From NCBI GenBank assembly GCA_937899835.1, contig CALCCE010000138.1:62001-126000 (forward strand): 64,000 nt of DNA. Reading direction: 5' to 3'. The first letter of the stretch is position 1. The number at the start of each line of letters is the position of its first letter. A model generated the notes under the pieces. The model saw only the letters and a list, made by a program, of their open reading frames with translations, did no database searches and had not been told where the DNA came from. The stretch is from an uncultured Flavobacteriales bacterium. Its GTDB lineage: Bacteria; Bacteroidota; Bacteroidia; Flavobacteriales_G; Salibacteraceae. This document shows, piece after piece, positions 23,862 through 36,200 of the stretch. Made by a program: the position numbers and the translations under genes.

Positions 23862-24503
23862 ATGATGTACCTCGCCAAAACTCCTCCGTTGATCAAACCA
23901 CTCTACCGAGACCTGGACTGGGACGGCAAAGCAGGCGCAACACCTGTGGTTTACCTCACTTTTGATGATGGTCCGATCCCTGAGATCACTCCTTGGGTTT
24001 TGGAGCAGTTGGAGCAATACAACGCGAAAGCCACCTTTTTCTGTATTGGTGACAATGTGCGCAAGCACCCTGAGGTATATCAGCAGGTAATTGCTTCGGG
24101 GCACACCGTCGGAAACCACACCTTCAACCACCTTAACGGTTGGGATACTCCCAAGGAAGAATACTTAAAAAATATAGCCCAATGTGCTGAACTGGTAGAA
24201 AGCAAATTACTTCGTCCACCGTATGGTAAGATAACCAGGGCACAAATTGCCGCACTTAAAACCGACTATCGAATGATCATGTGGGGGGTGCTTAGCGCTG
24301 ATTTTGATCAAAAGATCACTCCGAAACGCTGCCTTAACAATGTGATACAAAACGTGCGCAACGGATCTATCGTAGTATTTCACGACAGCTTGAGGGCCGA
24401 AAAGAACCTACGCTATGCTTTGCCTCACACCTTGGAACATTTCCACCAATTGGGATATACCTTTGCCGCTTTAACTTCAGCTGCTTTGTCCAAAAAGGCT
24501 TAA
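23862..24503 (+). CDS. Polysaccharide deacetylase (NodB fold)
   Basis: 213 residues. The NodB motifs are all present: TFDDGP (motif 1, with the catalytic and metal Asp, near residue 33-38), HTFNH (motif 2, metal His, near 86), RPPYGK (motif 3, near 118), the Asp-containing GVLSADFD (motif 4) and VFHDS (motif 5, near 170). This is a complete carbohydrate esterase family 4 core removing N-acetyl groups from peptidoglycan or another glycan. No signal peptide is evident; the start MMYLAKTPPLIKPLYRDLDW resembles cytoplasmic or peripheral members. The start lies 18 bp after DUF2723, so co-transcription is likely. Its stop overlaps the convergent gene at 24500 by 4 bp. Confidence 0.92.
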   Translation: MMYLAKTPPLIKPLYRDLDWDGKAGATPVVYLTFDDGPIPEITPWVLEQLEQYNAKATFFCIGDNVRKHPEVYQQVIASGHTVGNHTFNHLNGWDTPKEEYLKNIAQCAELVESKLLRPPYGKITRAQIAALKTDYRMIMWGVLSADFDQKITPKRCLNNVIQNVRNGSIVVFHDSLRAEKNLRYALPHTLEHFHQLGYTFAALTSAALSKKA

Positions 24504-25891
24504 GCTACTGGTTCCACGACCAAAAAACCCAACTCGGAAAGGGCATCAAAACCGCCTTCTATGTTGACCACATCCTGCACACCATTGGCCCTAAATATTG
24601 AAGCTGCCACTACAGAGCGGTAACCCGATTTGCAATGCAAATAATAGGTTCCCTCAAGGTCAATATCCTGAAATCGATTGTTGATGAAATCCAAAGGAAA
24701 ATTGCTGGAATGCTCAATGTGTGCATTGTTGAACTCTCCTGGCTTGCGCACATCTATAAGATGTGCACCCGGGTGTTCCGACAACTCTTTAGACAATGTT
24801 TCCGGAGCAATGGAACGGATCGATTGAACAGCGTTTCCCGCCGTTTTCCATGCCGAGATTCCTCCATCTAAATACCCAATCGCTTTATCGTAGCCAACAC
24901 GCGCCAAACGGAGAACTGCCTGTTCTTCTGTGTTCGGATCGGCAACCAAAACAATGGGCCGTTTCAAATCGGTGATGAGCGTACCTACCCACACAGCAAA
25001 AGAACCATTCAGTCCGATACTTACTGAACCGGGAATAAATTCCTTGTGAAAGGAATCGGAATCGCGCGTATCCAATAGGAGTGCGCCTTCGTTCAATGCT
25101 TGCTCCACCTCAACGACCGACAAGGCCTTTTGGCCACTCTGGCGGACACCCTCGAGGGCGTCATATCCTTGTTTGTTGATCATGGCATTTTTGGGAAAAT
25201 ACTGTGGCGGAGGTAGAATCCCAGTGGTCAACTCTTTTACAAAAGCTTCACGAGAGGTTGCTTTCATTGCGTAGTTGTTTTGCCTTTGATCGCCAACGGT
25301 AGATTCGGTTTCGCTGCTGATGTTTTTTCCACAAGCTGAACCCGCTCCATGCGCAGGATACACTTTTACATGGTCGGCCAGGGGCTTAATTTTGTCCTGC
25401 AGCGAATCAAATAACATTCCGGCAAGGTCTTCTTTCGTCAAGTCTCCCTTAATGGCCAAATCTGGTCGGCCTACATCACCTATAAACAAAGTATCGCCAG
25501 AGAAGATCGCATGATCTGCCCCTTGTTCATCACGCAGCAGCCATGTAGTGGACTCCGGCGTGTGCCCGGGGGTATGCAAAGCCACCATGGTCAAAGCTCC
25601 AATTGGAAACGCTTCACCATCCTTTGCTTCGTGAATGATATATCCGGTTTTGGCCGTAGGTCCATAAACGATGGTAGCTCCCGTTTCACGGGCCAGATCG
25701 AGGTGACCTGAGACAAAATCGGCGTGAAAGTGGGTTTCGAAAATGTACTGGATAGTCGCACCCCGCTCCGCAGCTTTTTTAAGGTAGGGTTCAGGATCGC
25801 GTAGCGGATCTATTACCGCGGCAATACCTTGGGATTCTATATAATAAGCGGCCTCGGCAAGGCATCCCGTATACATCTGCTCTACGTACAT
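24500..25891 (-). CDS. Persulfide dioxygenase-type metallo-hydrolase with two rhodanese domains
   Basis: 463 residues from ATG 25891. The first about 240 residues are a metallo-beta-lactamase fold of the ETHE1/Blh type: THFHADFVSGH (metal motif), HTPGHTPEST, SGDTLFIGDVGRPD and YPAHGAGSACG. Two rhodanese domains follow. The first (about 265-355, LLDTRDSDSFHKEFIPGSVS) has VLVADPNTEEQ where the catalytic Cys loop should be, so it is probably inactive. The second (about 365-460) keeps the active loop LHCKSGYRS. This combination oxidises glutathione- or protein persulfides and moves sulfane sulfur. The upstream ArsR gene ends 2 bp before, so sulfur-responsive control is likely. Confidence 0.9.
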   Translation of the reverse strand: MYVEQMYTGCLAEAAYYIESQGIAAVIDPLRDPEPYLKKAAERGATIQYIFETHFHADFVSGHLDLARETGATIVYGPTAKTGYIIHEAKDGEAFPIGALTMVALHTPGHTPESTTWLLRDEQGADHAIFSGDTLFIGDVGRPDLAIKGDLTKEDLAGMLFDSLQDKIKPLADHVKVYPAHGAGSACGKNISSETESTVGDQRQNNYAMKATSREAFVKELTTGILPPPQYFPKNAMINKQGYDALEGVRQSGQKALSVVEVEQALNEGALLLDTRDSDSFHKEFIPGSVSIGLNGSFAVWVGTLITDLKRPIVLVADPNTEEQAVLRLARVGYDKAIGYLDGGISAWKTAGNAVQSIRSIAPETLSKELSEHPGAHLIDVRKPGEFNNAHIEHSSNFPLDFINNRFQDIDLEGTYYLHCKSGYRSVVAASIFRANGVQDVVNIEGGFDALSELGFLVVEPVA

Positions 25892-25893
25892 GT

Positions 25894-26208
25894 TCAATCA
25901 ATTTGCGACAGTTTGTTACAACACTGGCCTATGCAGCGCACTACTCCAGAAATGTTGGGATATTTCAGGTAGTAAAAGCAAGATTTTCCCTGCCTTACCG
26001 ATTCTACGATTCCCTTGCTTTTCAGGATGCCCAAATGATGGGAGGCTACTGCCTGTTCCAGCTTCAACTCTTGATAAATTTCGGTCACCGATAGTTTCGA
26101 CTCTCCTTCCAACAAGGAAACAATAGACATCCTTATCGGATGTGCTATGGCCTTCAACATGGCTGCTGCACGCTCAAACTGCTGAGGAGATAACGAATTG
26201 ACCAACAT
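25894..26208 (-). CDS. ArsR-family regulator, likely sulfide/persulfide-responsive
   Basis: 104 residues with a winged helix-turn-helix: LKAIAHPIRMSIVSLLEGES, VTEIYQELKLEQAVASHHLG, ILKSKGIVESVRQGKSCFYY. The ArsR metal motif ELCVCDL is absent. Instead Cys residues sit in the wing (KSCFYY) and the last helix (CIGQCC). A Cys in the wing and another in the last helix is the pattern of BigR/SqrR-like persulfide sensors, which regulate sulfur-oxidation genes such as the one downstream. It starts at ATG 26208 and is in an operon with the persulfide dioxygenase. An AT-rich inverted repeat overlaps its start codon, a likely autoregulatory operator. Confidence 0.85.
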   Translation of the reverse strand: MLVNSLSPQQFERAAAMLKAIAHPIRMSIVSLLEGESKLSVTEIYQELKLEQAVASHHLGILKSKGIVESVRQGKSCFYYLKYPNISGVVRCIGQCCNKLSQID

Positions 26209-26226
26209 ATATAATTATCTATATAT
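26207..26226. promoter_or_regulatory. AT-rich inverted repeat, candidate ArsR operator
   Basis: ATATATA, 6-base spacer, TATATAT overlapping the arsR start. Short symmetric AT-rich sites at the gene start are typical of autoregulated ArsR/BigR-type repressors. Inference from symmetry and position. Confidence 0.45.
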
Positions 26227-26267
26227 TTTATCAGATTGCTAAAATACATTGACTAAAGGTTATGGCC

Positions 26268-26297
26268 AAAAAAAATGCCCCGGCATCAGCCGAGGCA
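26268..26297 (-). terminator. Intrinsic terminator after PorP/SprF 1
   Basis: Minus-strand TGCCTCGGC, loop TGAT, GCCGGGGCA (one mismatch) then TTTTTTTT. It lies 28 bp after the PorP/SprF stop and separates that operon from arsR. Confidence 0.85.
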
Positions 26298-26324
26298 CTT
26301 TGAAAATCAGAAATGATAAAATAC

Positions 26325-27278
26325 CTAGTCAATCGAGGGGGCATCACCACCTTTTGCTTTCTTTCGGTTCTTGAAACGGAAACCGAGCATAAGCTCATGA
26401 GATCCATCGTTGAACTTTCGAATATTTGATAAGGATAGATCATAAGAATAACCCAGCATCAGGTTCTTTTGAAAGGTATATCCAAACAAAAAACCAACCG
26501 ACTCTGCATTGGTTATCTCATCGCCGGTTCGGTATGAGGCTCCGAGCCAAACCTGATCCTGATAAATTCCACGAGCAGTAACATCAACTTGCACCGGGAG
26601 TGGATCAACGTATTTTGCTTGTGCAGAGGGCTGCACGCTAAACTCGTCGTTGATGCGAAAGGTGTAGCCTGCTGAGGCAAAAAAGTGATTTGAAAGCTTA
26701 CTCAGGGTATTGGTATATCCATCAAAGAACTGCACCTTGTTGCCCAACAACTGAGGAGCTGAAAAACTCACGAAGTAGTTGTCTCCGTACAGGTACAAAC
26801 CCGCACCTGCATCTGGAGTGGTTACCGACATGATACCACCACTTACTGCAATGTCTCCCTCTTCTTCAAGGTTGAGTTTATCGCCATCGACGGTGAATTG
26901 TAGAACTCCTCCGGTAACTCCAAAGGAAAGATTCATCTTCTCAGTGATTTTGAGATGATAAGCGTAGCTCAACTGAATCCCTGTTCTACGGGTTGGCCCA
27001 ACAATATCAGTAAATACATACCCACCAAGACCCATCTTTTGCTGAACAATTGGCCCATGAAGACTAAAAACGAAAGTCCGGGGAGCATCCGTCAGTCCGG
27101 TCCATTGATACCGGTGATTGGTCCTTGCGAGGAAGTAGGGTTTGGTTCCGGCAATGGCCGGATTGATGGCAAAATCATTCAGCAAATACTGCGTAAACTG
27201 CGGCAGTTGCTGAGCCGTGACCCAGGAGGTCATAACCATCATGAAACCCAATAGAAGAATATGCTTTTTCATTTTCAT
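26325..27278 (-). CDS. PorP/SprF family type IX secretion outer-membrane protein (partner of the giant adhesin)
   Basis: 317 residues: signal peptide (KKHILLLGFMMVMTSWVTAQ), then the family opening QLPQFTQYLLNDFAINPAIA with the conserved N-terminal segment ARTNHRYQWTGLTDAPRTF. About ten amphipathic strands follow and the protein ends with LMLGFRFKNRKKAKGGD. PorP/SprF proteins form a beta-barrel that helps anchor or export type B T9SS substrates; SprF is needed for SprB export in Flavobacterium. It starts 10 bp after the giant adhesin gene and ends at a strong terminator, so the two are co-transcribed. Confidence 0.93.
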   Translation of the reverse strand: MKMKKHILLLGFMMVMTSWVTAQQLPQFTQYLLNDFAINPAIAGTKPYFLARTNHRYQWTGLTDAPRTFVFSLHGPIVQQKMGLGGYVFTDIVGPTRRTGIQLSYAYHLKITEKMNLSFGVTGGVLQFTVDGDKLNLEEEGDIAVSGGIMSVTTPDAGAGLYLYGDNYFVSFSAPQLLGNKVQFFDGYTNTLSKLSNHFFASAGYTFRINDEFSVQPSAQAKYVDPLPVQVDVTARGIYQDQVWLGASYRTGDEITNAESVGFLFGYTFQKNLMLGYSYDLSLSNIRKFNDGSHELMLGFRFKNRKKAKGGDAPSID

Positions 27279-27288
27279 GAATTATTTC

Positions 27289-30200
27289 TTAGCGAACGAT
27301 GGTAATGGTACCAACGATTGGATCGGTGCTGGAATCTCCAAGGTCGATCGTATAATAGTAAGTTCCGATTGGCAAGTCATTGCCTTCGAAGGTTCCGTCC
27401 CATGGGATGGTGTAGCCATTCGATTGGAAGAGCGATTGTCCCCAACGGTTGAAGATTTCCACTCGTGCATTGGGGTAATCTGCCAGGATACTAATGATCC
27501 AAACATCGTTGACTCCGTCACCATTTGGTGTGAAAGCGTTGACCACATCGAATACATCAATGACCGTTACTGTCACTGTATCCACATCAGTACATCCTTC
27601 GGGACTGGTTACTGTCACCACATAAGTAGTAGTTGAATCTGGTGTGGCCACTGGATTAGCAGCACTTGCATTATCCAAATTGTTGCTCGGTGTCCAATTG
27701 AAGTTGGCGTTGACCGGACCGGTTGGCGAGCCACCCAGGGTAGCCTGTCCTCCCGACACAATAGAAACATTCGTTCCGGCCGAAGCAACTACAGGGCTGG
27801 CTACGTTCACAACCACCGTATCGGCATCGGTACACAAACCAGAAGATACAATGTACACATACTGGGTGTTACCCGTTGGGGAAACAGTGAGGGTATCGCT
27901 GTTCGACACAATCGCACCAGAGGTATCCAACCATTGTACTGAGAATCCAGTATTGGAGGTGGCACTGCCTACCAATGTCAGGCTTCCACCACCAGAACAC
28001 AAAGTAGTGTCATTAGGTGCATTTGCGGTAACAATTGTGCTGGCGTTGACCGTAATGTTCTGGAACACCTCGCATCCGGCAGAATCAACCACTAACAGCT
28101 GATAAACTGCAGGCAATACATTCACCAAATCTTGGTTGGTTCCGGCAATTGTACTGTCTGTTCCGCTGATCCACTGGTAAGTATAGGGAGCAGAACCACC
28201 GGAGACCGAAATCTGTACAGAACCATCGTTTGAGTTGCTACAGGTGGCATCGATAACCGTATCCACTACTACTACGATTGGCAGTGGCTCAACAATAGTC
28301 GCAGAATCCAATTGAGTACATCCATTGGCATCTGTAACGGTCACTGAGTAGGTACCAGCTGTAAGGCCAACGAGTGTCGAGTCTTGTGAAACAGTCAAGT
28401 TCGACCAGGCAAAAGTGTAGGGCTGCGTTCCACCGGTCACATGCGCAGTGATTTGTCCATCAGAATCGCCACCACAACTTGGGTTCACCAAATCAAAGGA
28501 GGCAAACACCAGTGGTGAAGGATCAGGCAAGTTGATGATTTCAAAGCTCTGGCATCCGTTAGCTCCGGTAGCAGTTACCGTATAGGTTCCTGCACACAAG
28601 CTATCAATGTCTTGCAGTGAATCGGAGAACCCGGCAGGTCCTGCCCAGTTATAGGTGAATACCGGCTGACCAGCAGTTACTGTAATGTCAATGGCACCAT
28701 CACAATCTCCCGGACAGCTGACCTGAGTCACTGTATCAATGGAGATGACACCGGAACCGGAATCGTTCACAATCACTTGGAACACATCAAAGCATCCAAT
28801 GGAATCCGTTACAGTCACATTGTAAATCGCAGCTGACAGGTTAGCAGCAGTCTGGTTGGTTTGGTTCAGTGGATCATCCCACTGATACAAGTAAGGAGCT
28901 CCAACCGTAAAAGGTACCCCACCAATCGGGTTGATGGTCGCGATACCATTACTTCCGCCACAACTTGGGCTTTGGACTGCATTCGTAGCGGTAATTTGCG
29001 AAGGTTCGGTAATGATGACCGAAAGGGTATCGCTACATCCGCCAGCATCAGAAGCCGTTACGGTATACGTCCCAGCGCTCAAGCCAGTCAGTACTGCGGT
29101 GGTATCGCCATTTGACCAATTGTAAGCGTAAGGAGCTACGCCACCCGTAGTGGTTAAGGTGATACTTCCATCATTATTGCCGAAACAAGAGATGTTGTTG
29201 CTGTTGAGCACCACATTAAACACAGCAGGTTGAATGATCGAGGTGCTGTCTACCGCAGTACATCCATTGGCCTCGGTTACAGTTACGGTATACGTACCGG
29301 AACACAATCCGGAAATAGTTGAGGTAGTGTCTCCCGTATTCCACAAGTAAGTATAAGGAGCAGCTCCGCCGGAAGTGGCTACTGAAGCAGTGGCAATACA
29401 AGCTCCGTTACAGGCCAGTGGCGTAGTAGTAAAACTCAAGGTAAATGGAGCAGGTTCGTTCACAGTGGTAGTATCAACTGTAATACAACCCGCTGAATCG
29501 GTTACAGTAATGCTGTATCCACCGGCACACAGGCTATCTGCTAAAGTCGCAGTGTCACCGTTACTCCACAGGTAGGTGTAAGGCACAGCACCGCCAGTTG
29601 CTACCACCGTAGCCGAACCGTCACAAGACCCATTACAACCTGCATCAGTTGTATTCACTGCAATGTTGGCACCGCCGGTATCGCTCAATGGAATTGGGAA
29701 GGTAAAGGCACAACCTACACTGTCGGTAATGGTCAGGTTGTAAACACCTGCACACAAGTTAATTGCCGTGGCTGTGGTTTGACCGTTGCCCCAATCGTAG
29801 GTGTAAGCCCCCGTACCGCCAGTAGCAAGTACTGAGATTTGACCGTCACATGCCCCGCAATTAGAGCTGGTTACCGATACGTTAGCCAAGGTGACGGCAG
29901 TAGGCTGAGTCACCATCATGCTATCAACTATGGTACAGCCATTGGCATCGGTCACAGTTACAAAGTATTGACCTGCACAGAGGGTATCAGCTATAGCGCT
30001 GGTATCGCCATTGCTCCATAAGAAGGAGTAGCCTGGAGTACCACCATTGACACCTACAGAGAGCACACCGTCACAATTTCCATTACATGAAATAGCGTTG
30101 AGGACGGATACTGAGGTGATCATACCCGGAGGATCAACGATCGTTAACGAATCGACAGCAGTACAACCATTAGTATCAGTTACCGTCACAAAGTAAGTTC

Positions 30201-33200
30201 CGGCACACAATCCGGTGGCGGTTGGTGTAGTGGCTACTGTTGTGCCTCCAAGATCTTGCCACTCGAACTGAACGTAAGGTGGAGTACCTCCCAGCGGAGT
30301 CACCGTCAATTCGCCATCACAACTGCCTGGGCAGGAAATCTGAGCCTGCACAGAAGCGCTTGCAGTGATGACCGGAGGATCAATCAAGGTAATGCTATCG
30401 CCACCTAAACAGCCATTGGCATCTTGTACAACGACTCCAATCAGACCCGCTCCAAGGTTTGTGGCCGTGGTTCCTGCTTGCAGGTTGGTCCAGGTGTAGG
30501 TGTAAGGTGGTGTTCCACCCGTGGTAGAAGTTACTGTTGCGCTACCATCGTTATCTCCATTACAACTCGGATTGGTTGCTGCGATTTGGACAATCAGTGT
30601 ATCTGGCTGATTCACCGTAATGTTTCTAAAGAAGATACATCCAGAGGCATCCGTTACTTGCACAATGTATGGCCCGGCGGTAAGGTTGCTGGCAATAGGT
30701 GTGGTTTGAGCGTTTGGATCATTCCAGAGGTAAGTCAACGGAGGAGTAGCACCTGAGAGCACCGCAATTGCAGCGCTTCCGTCGTTTCCACCGAAACAGG
30801 TAACATCTACTACCGAATCAACCACTACAAGGTTGGGCAAGAAGTTATTGACCGAGATCGTATCTGCAATGGTACATCCACTGGCATCGGTGATTGTTAC
30901 GGTGTAAAGTCCGGCACAAAGACCAGTTAAAGAATCGGTAGTGCTACCACCAGTGCTCCAGGCATACGTGTAAGGTGCATTTCCACCGGTAGGTGCCACG
31001 AAGGCTACACCGTCACATACCCCACAGTTGGCATCAACAGAACCTTGGTTGGCCACAATTGGAGTTGGTGAATTAACCGTATGTGAGCCAACTGCTGTAC
31101 AGCCATTGGCATCAGAAACCGTCACATCATAAGTTCCTGCGCAAAGGTTGAAGAGGGTATCTGTGGTTTGTCCAGTACTCCATGCATAGGTATAAGGCGC
31201 TGTTCCACCCGTAGGTGCCGCAGCTGCAAAAGCATCGCAAATATTTCCACAAGACATGTTCGACCCTGATACGTTCGCCAGCAGAACTGGCGGTTCAATG
31301 ATCATTACACTGTCAACAGTGGTACAACCGTTCGCATCGCTTACGGTTACGAAATTCATTCCGGCACACAGAGCAATGTTGACCGATCCGGTGTTTCCAT
31401 TGCTCCAGGTAAAGTTGAAGGGAGCAGTACCACCACTATTCACTATTGCCTCTGCAGCGCCATCACAAACCCCGTTGCAGGATGCATTGGTTACGTTTAC
31501 AATGCTGGTGAAGATCGCACCGGGCTCGGTAATGGTTACCGAAAGGGTATCAAAACATCCGTTAGCATCGGTTACTGTAACGCCGTAGGTGCCGGCACAG
31601 AGTGCATTGTCGGTATCCGTGGAGTTTCCGTTCGACCAGTTGAAAGTATAAGGAGCAGTACCACCGTTGGCAACGATCGTAGCTGATCCATCGCATTGGC
31701 CAAAGCAAGAAGCATTGTTGTTAACCACCGAAGAGACGACAAGCAAGTTTGGATTAATAATGGACACAGAGTCCAGACCCGTACAGCCATTAGCGTCCGT
31801 TACCGTTACCGTATAAGTTCCGGCACAGAGTAGCGTATCAAAATTACCCGTGGTGCCGGTGCTCCAATTAAAGGTAAATGGTGCCGTTCCGCCACTTGCC
31901 ACCGAAACTGCTGCAGCTCCGTCACAGGTATTGTTACAAGTTGTATTCGTCACACCACTAAAGGCCAGTATCAGAGCTCCAGGTTCGACCACCGTCACAC
32001 TGTCGATGATGAAACAACCAGTGGAATCAGTCATGGTAACGGTGTAAGTACCGGCACAAAGTCCATTGATGGCAGGTGTAATTGCTCCTGTATTCCACAG
32101 GTAAGTGTATGGAGTAACACCGCCAGTAACCACTGCCGTAGCAGAGCCGTCACAAATTCCAGGACAACTGGTAGGAGTACTGTTCAGATTGAGGGTCAAT
32201 GCGTTTGGACCAGTAATGTTGATGGAGTCAACCACCGTACAACCATTACCATCGGTTACCGTCACGAAGTTCAGACCGGCACAGAGGTTGGTATCCAGGT
32301 TAGCAGATCCACCGTTCGACCAGAGGAAGGTGAAAGGTGCAGTACCACCGGAGTTCACAGCCACTACAGCAGCTCCATCACAAATACCTCCACAACTGGC
32401 ACTGTTCAACAGGGTCATACTGGTAAGGATAGGCGATGGCTCAATGATGATTGCCGAATCGGTGAAGGTACAGCCATTGGCATCGGTTAATGTCAAGGTA
32501 TAAGTACCACCACAAAGGCCATTCAAGTTGGCAGCACTGCTTCCGTTACTCCAGGCATAGGTGTAAGGAGTAGAACCTCCAAAGATGTTTGTGGTTGCTG
32601 TTCCGTTGCACACTCCATTACAGAGAACATTGGTAGCGATAATCGATCCAGTAATCGTTGGTGGTTCTGTAATGGTAAGACTTGTAGTAGCAGTACAGCC
32701 GAAACCGTCCGAAACAGTAATAGTGTAAGTACCGGCACACAGAGCAGTATCAAGAGGACCTGCCGTACCATTACTCCAGGAGAAAGCAAATGGAGCTGTT
32801 CCGCCTGAGGCCACCGTAATTTGAGCCGCCCCATCACAAATTCCAAAACAGGAAGCATTTTGAATCACGTTGGGGTTCAACACGATCGGTGAAGGTTCAG
32901 TTACCAATACTGAATCGGTAAGCGTACATCCACTCGCATCGGTTATGGTCACGGTATAAGCACCTGCACAAAGCGCAGTGAGGTTAGCACTGCTGGCACC
33001 GTTCGACCAATTGAAGGTGTACGGTGTAGTACCACCGGTTACAGTAGCGGTGGCAGTTCCGTCACAAACGCCATTACACGAAGCATTGGTCGAGCTGACA
33101 CTAAGGGTCAGCGCTCCCGGTGCTACAATGTTCACACTATCAACAGTGGTACATCCAAAGACATCGGTTACGGTCACAAAATTCATTCCCGCACACAAGG

Positions 33201-36200
33201 TGGTGTTCGCTGCGTTGTTCACTCCATTGCTCCACACAAAGGTGAAAGGCGCCAAACCTCCTGATACTACACTTGCCGTAGCCGTTCCATCACAGGTAGA
33301 ACCACAACTAATTGGTCCAACTCCGGTGATGGCAGTAACAATTGGTGGAGGTTGATTGATGGAGAAGTTCGCAACATTGAAGCAACCATTGTTATCGGTA
33401 ACGGTAACGGTATAGTTACCTGCACACAAGTTAGTATCAATAGGAAGAGAAGAACCCGAAGGCCATGCATAAGTGTATGGGAAAGTTCCCCCGAATACCA
33501 GCGCAAGCGCAGCCCCATCACAAGATCCAAAGCAGGTAGGATCAGATGGAATGACATTAATGGTAACCGCATTCGGATCAACAATTAATATACTGTCTAC
33601 TGTAGTACAGTTGTTGGCATCAGTTACGGTCAATACATTGAATCCTGCACAGAGCGTATTGTTAACAGCACCTGTCACACCATTCGCCCAGTTATAGGTA
33701 TATGGTGCGGTACCAGCCGAGGCATTTGCCGTTGCAGAACCGTTACAAACTCCGTTACACTGAGCGGTAGTCACACCCGTGAAACTCAAGGTAATCGGAG
33801 CTGGGTCCATAATGGTTTGTTGAGCGGTTTGTGTACAGCCATTCGCATCGGTGAGTGTCAAGGTATACACCCCTGCACACAAGCCGGTAAGGTTGGCAGT
33901 TCCGGTTCCGTTGGACCAGTTGAAGGTATAAGGTGTGGTGCCACCAACTGCGGTGGTAGTAATGGTGCCATCACAAGTACCGTTACAGCTAGGATCTGTT
34001 GCCACGATGGTAATGTTGGCTCCGGCTGGTTCCGTAATCATGATGCTGTCTACAGCGCTACATTGATTTGAATCAGTTACCGTCACAAAGTTCATTCCCG
34101 CACAAAGCGCTACCGCAGTAGCAGAAGTTTCTCCATTAGACCAACTGAAGGTATAAGGAGTGGTACCGTTGGAAGCGGTCACTGTAGCCGAACCATCGCA
34201 TACTCCATTACAAGAAGCATTGGTTACCGAACCAATGGAAGTGGTGATGGCTATCGGTTGACCAATGGTTACCGTAGCAGTGATAGAACAACCTGCCGCA
34301 TCCGTTACGGTAGCGATGTAGGTTCCAGCACACAATCCGGTATCTACCGGAGTGCTAGCACCGCTTGGCCATGCATACGTATAGTTTGGAGTACCACCAG
34401 CAACGATTAAGATGCCGGCACCATCACAAATACCGCTACAAGTAGCATCTTGAGAAATGGTATTGATGGTCAATCCGCCAGGTTGAGTGATGGTCACCGA
34501 GTCTACTGCAGTACAACCGTTAGCATCGGTTACAGTTACCGTGGTTGTGCCCGCACAAAGAGCAGTATCGAAACTAGTAGTGGTTCCGTTGCTCCAGGCA
34601 AAAGTAAATGGTGCAGTACCACCTGAATTCACACCTACAGTAGCACTACCATCGCAATTGCCCGAGCAAGATGCATTGTTGACATTGGAGAAAGCAAGGT
34701 CAATAATTGCTGGTTCAGTGATGGTATAAGCAGCTGAATCAGAGCATCCGTTGGCATCGGTGACCGTTACCATGTAGGTACCTGCACAAATATTGGTGTT
34801 ATTACCTGCTGGCCATTGGATGGTATAAGGCGCAGTACCGCCACCAGCTACTGCTGATGCCGTTCCGTCACAAATACCGTTACAACTCGCATTGGTCGTA
34901 GTAACAGTGATCGAAATGGCTGCGGGCTCTGTGATAACTGCATTGTCTACCGAAGTACAACCGTTGGCATCCGTAATGGTAACGGTATTGGTACCCGCAC
35001 AAAGGTTGGTGGGGTTGGTTCCGGTAGCGCCATTCGACCAGTTGAAAGTGAAAGGAGCAGTACCGCCAGAGGTAACTGCCACCGTAGCAGAGCCGTCACA
35101 AGTACCGTTACAACTCGCATTGGTCACGCCACTTACATTGGATACAATTGGAGCTGGCTCAGTCACCGTAGCACTATCCAATCCAGTACAACCGTTGGCG
35201 TCTGTGACAGTGACGGTGTAAGTTCCTGCGGTTATTCCAGAAAGGAAGGTAGCAGTACCGCCGTTGGACCAATTGAAGGTATAAGGTGTGGTACCGCCGA
35301 CTATAGCGGCAGATACTCCACCCGTTGCTTGTCCAGGACAGAAGACGTTGCTGTCCACAGCAACCGTCACTGCAAGCAAAGCAGGCTCATTAATAGTTAC
35401 ACTATCGACCACCGAACATCCGTTGGCATCGCTAATGGTTACCGTATAGTTGCCCGCACAAAGACCAGTAAGTGCACTCGTGGAGGCACCATTCGACCAG
35501 TTGAAGGTAAACGGTGCGGTTCCGCCAGAGGTGAGTCCGGCAGTCGCCGTTCCATCGCAAATTCCATTGCAACTGGCGTCATTCACATTGGTAAATCCAG
35601 GGATCAAGGTACTTGGCTGGGTGATGACATAAGAAGCAGTATCGGTACAGCCGTTGAAGTCTACCACGGTGAGCACGTAGCTCCCGGCACAAAGGTTCAC
35701 ATTGCTACCACCAGGCCAGAACAAGGCATAAGGAGCGGTTCCACCAGTGACGTTAGCCGTAGCCAACCCATCACAAATACCAGAGCAGGTAGCGTTGGTA
35801 GTGGTCACCGAAGTACTCAATGAACTTGGCTCGGTAATGTTTACACTATCGACCGCCGAACAACCATTGGCATCGGTTACCGTCACAAAATTCATTCCGG
35901 CACACAAGCTGGTATCTTGTGCAGCCACTCCTCCGTTTGACCATTGGAAGGTAAAAGGAGCAGTTCCACCAGAGGCTACCGTTGCAGTAGCCGTTCCATT
36001 ACATTGTCCGTTGCAAAGCGCATTCGTTACATTAATAATGGATGTAACAATCACAGCAGGTTCGGTTACGGTAGCAGAATCTACCGAAGTACAGCCGTTA
36101 GCATCCGTTACAGTCACAGTATAAGTACCTGCCACAAGACCAGTTAAAGAGGCATTAGTGGCTCCGTTGCTCCAGTTGAAAGTGTAAGCAGGAGTACCCC

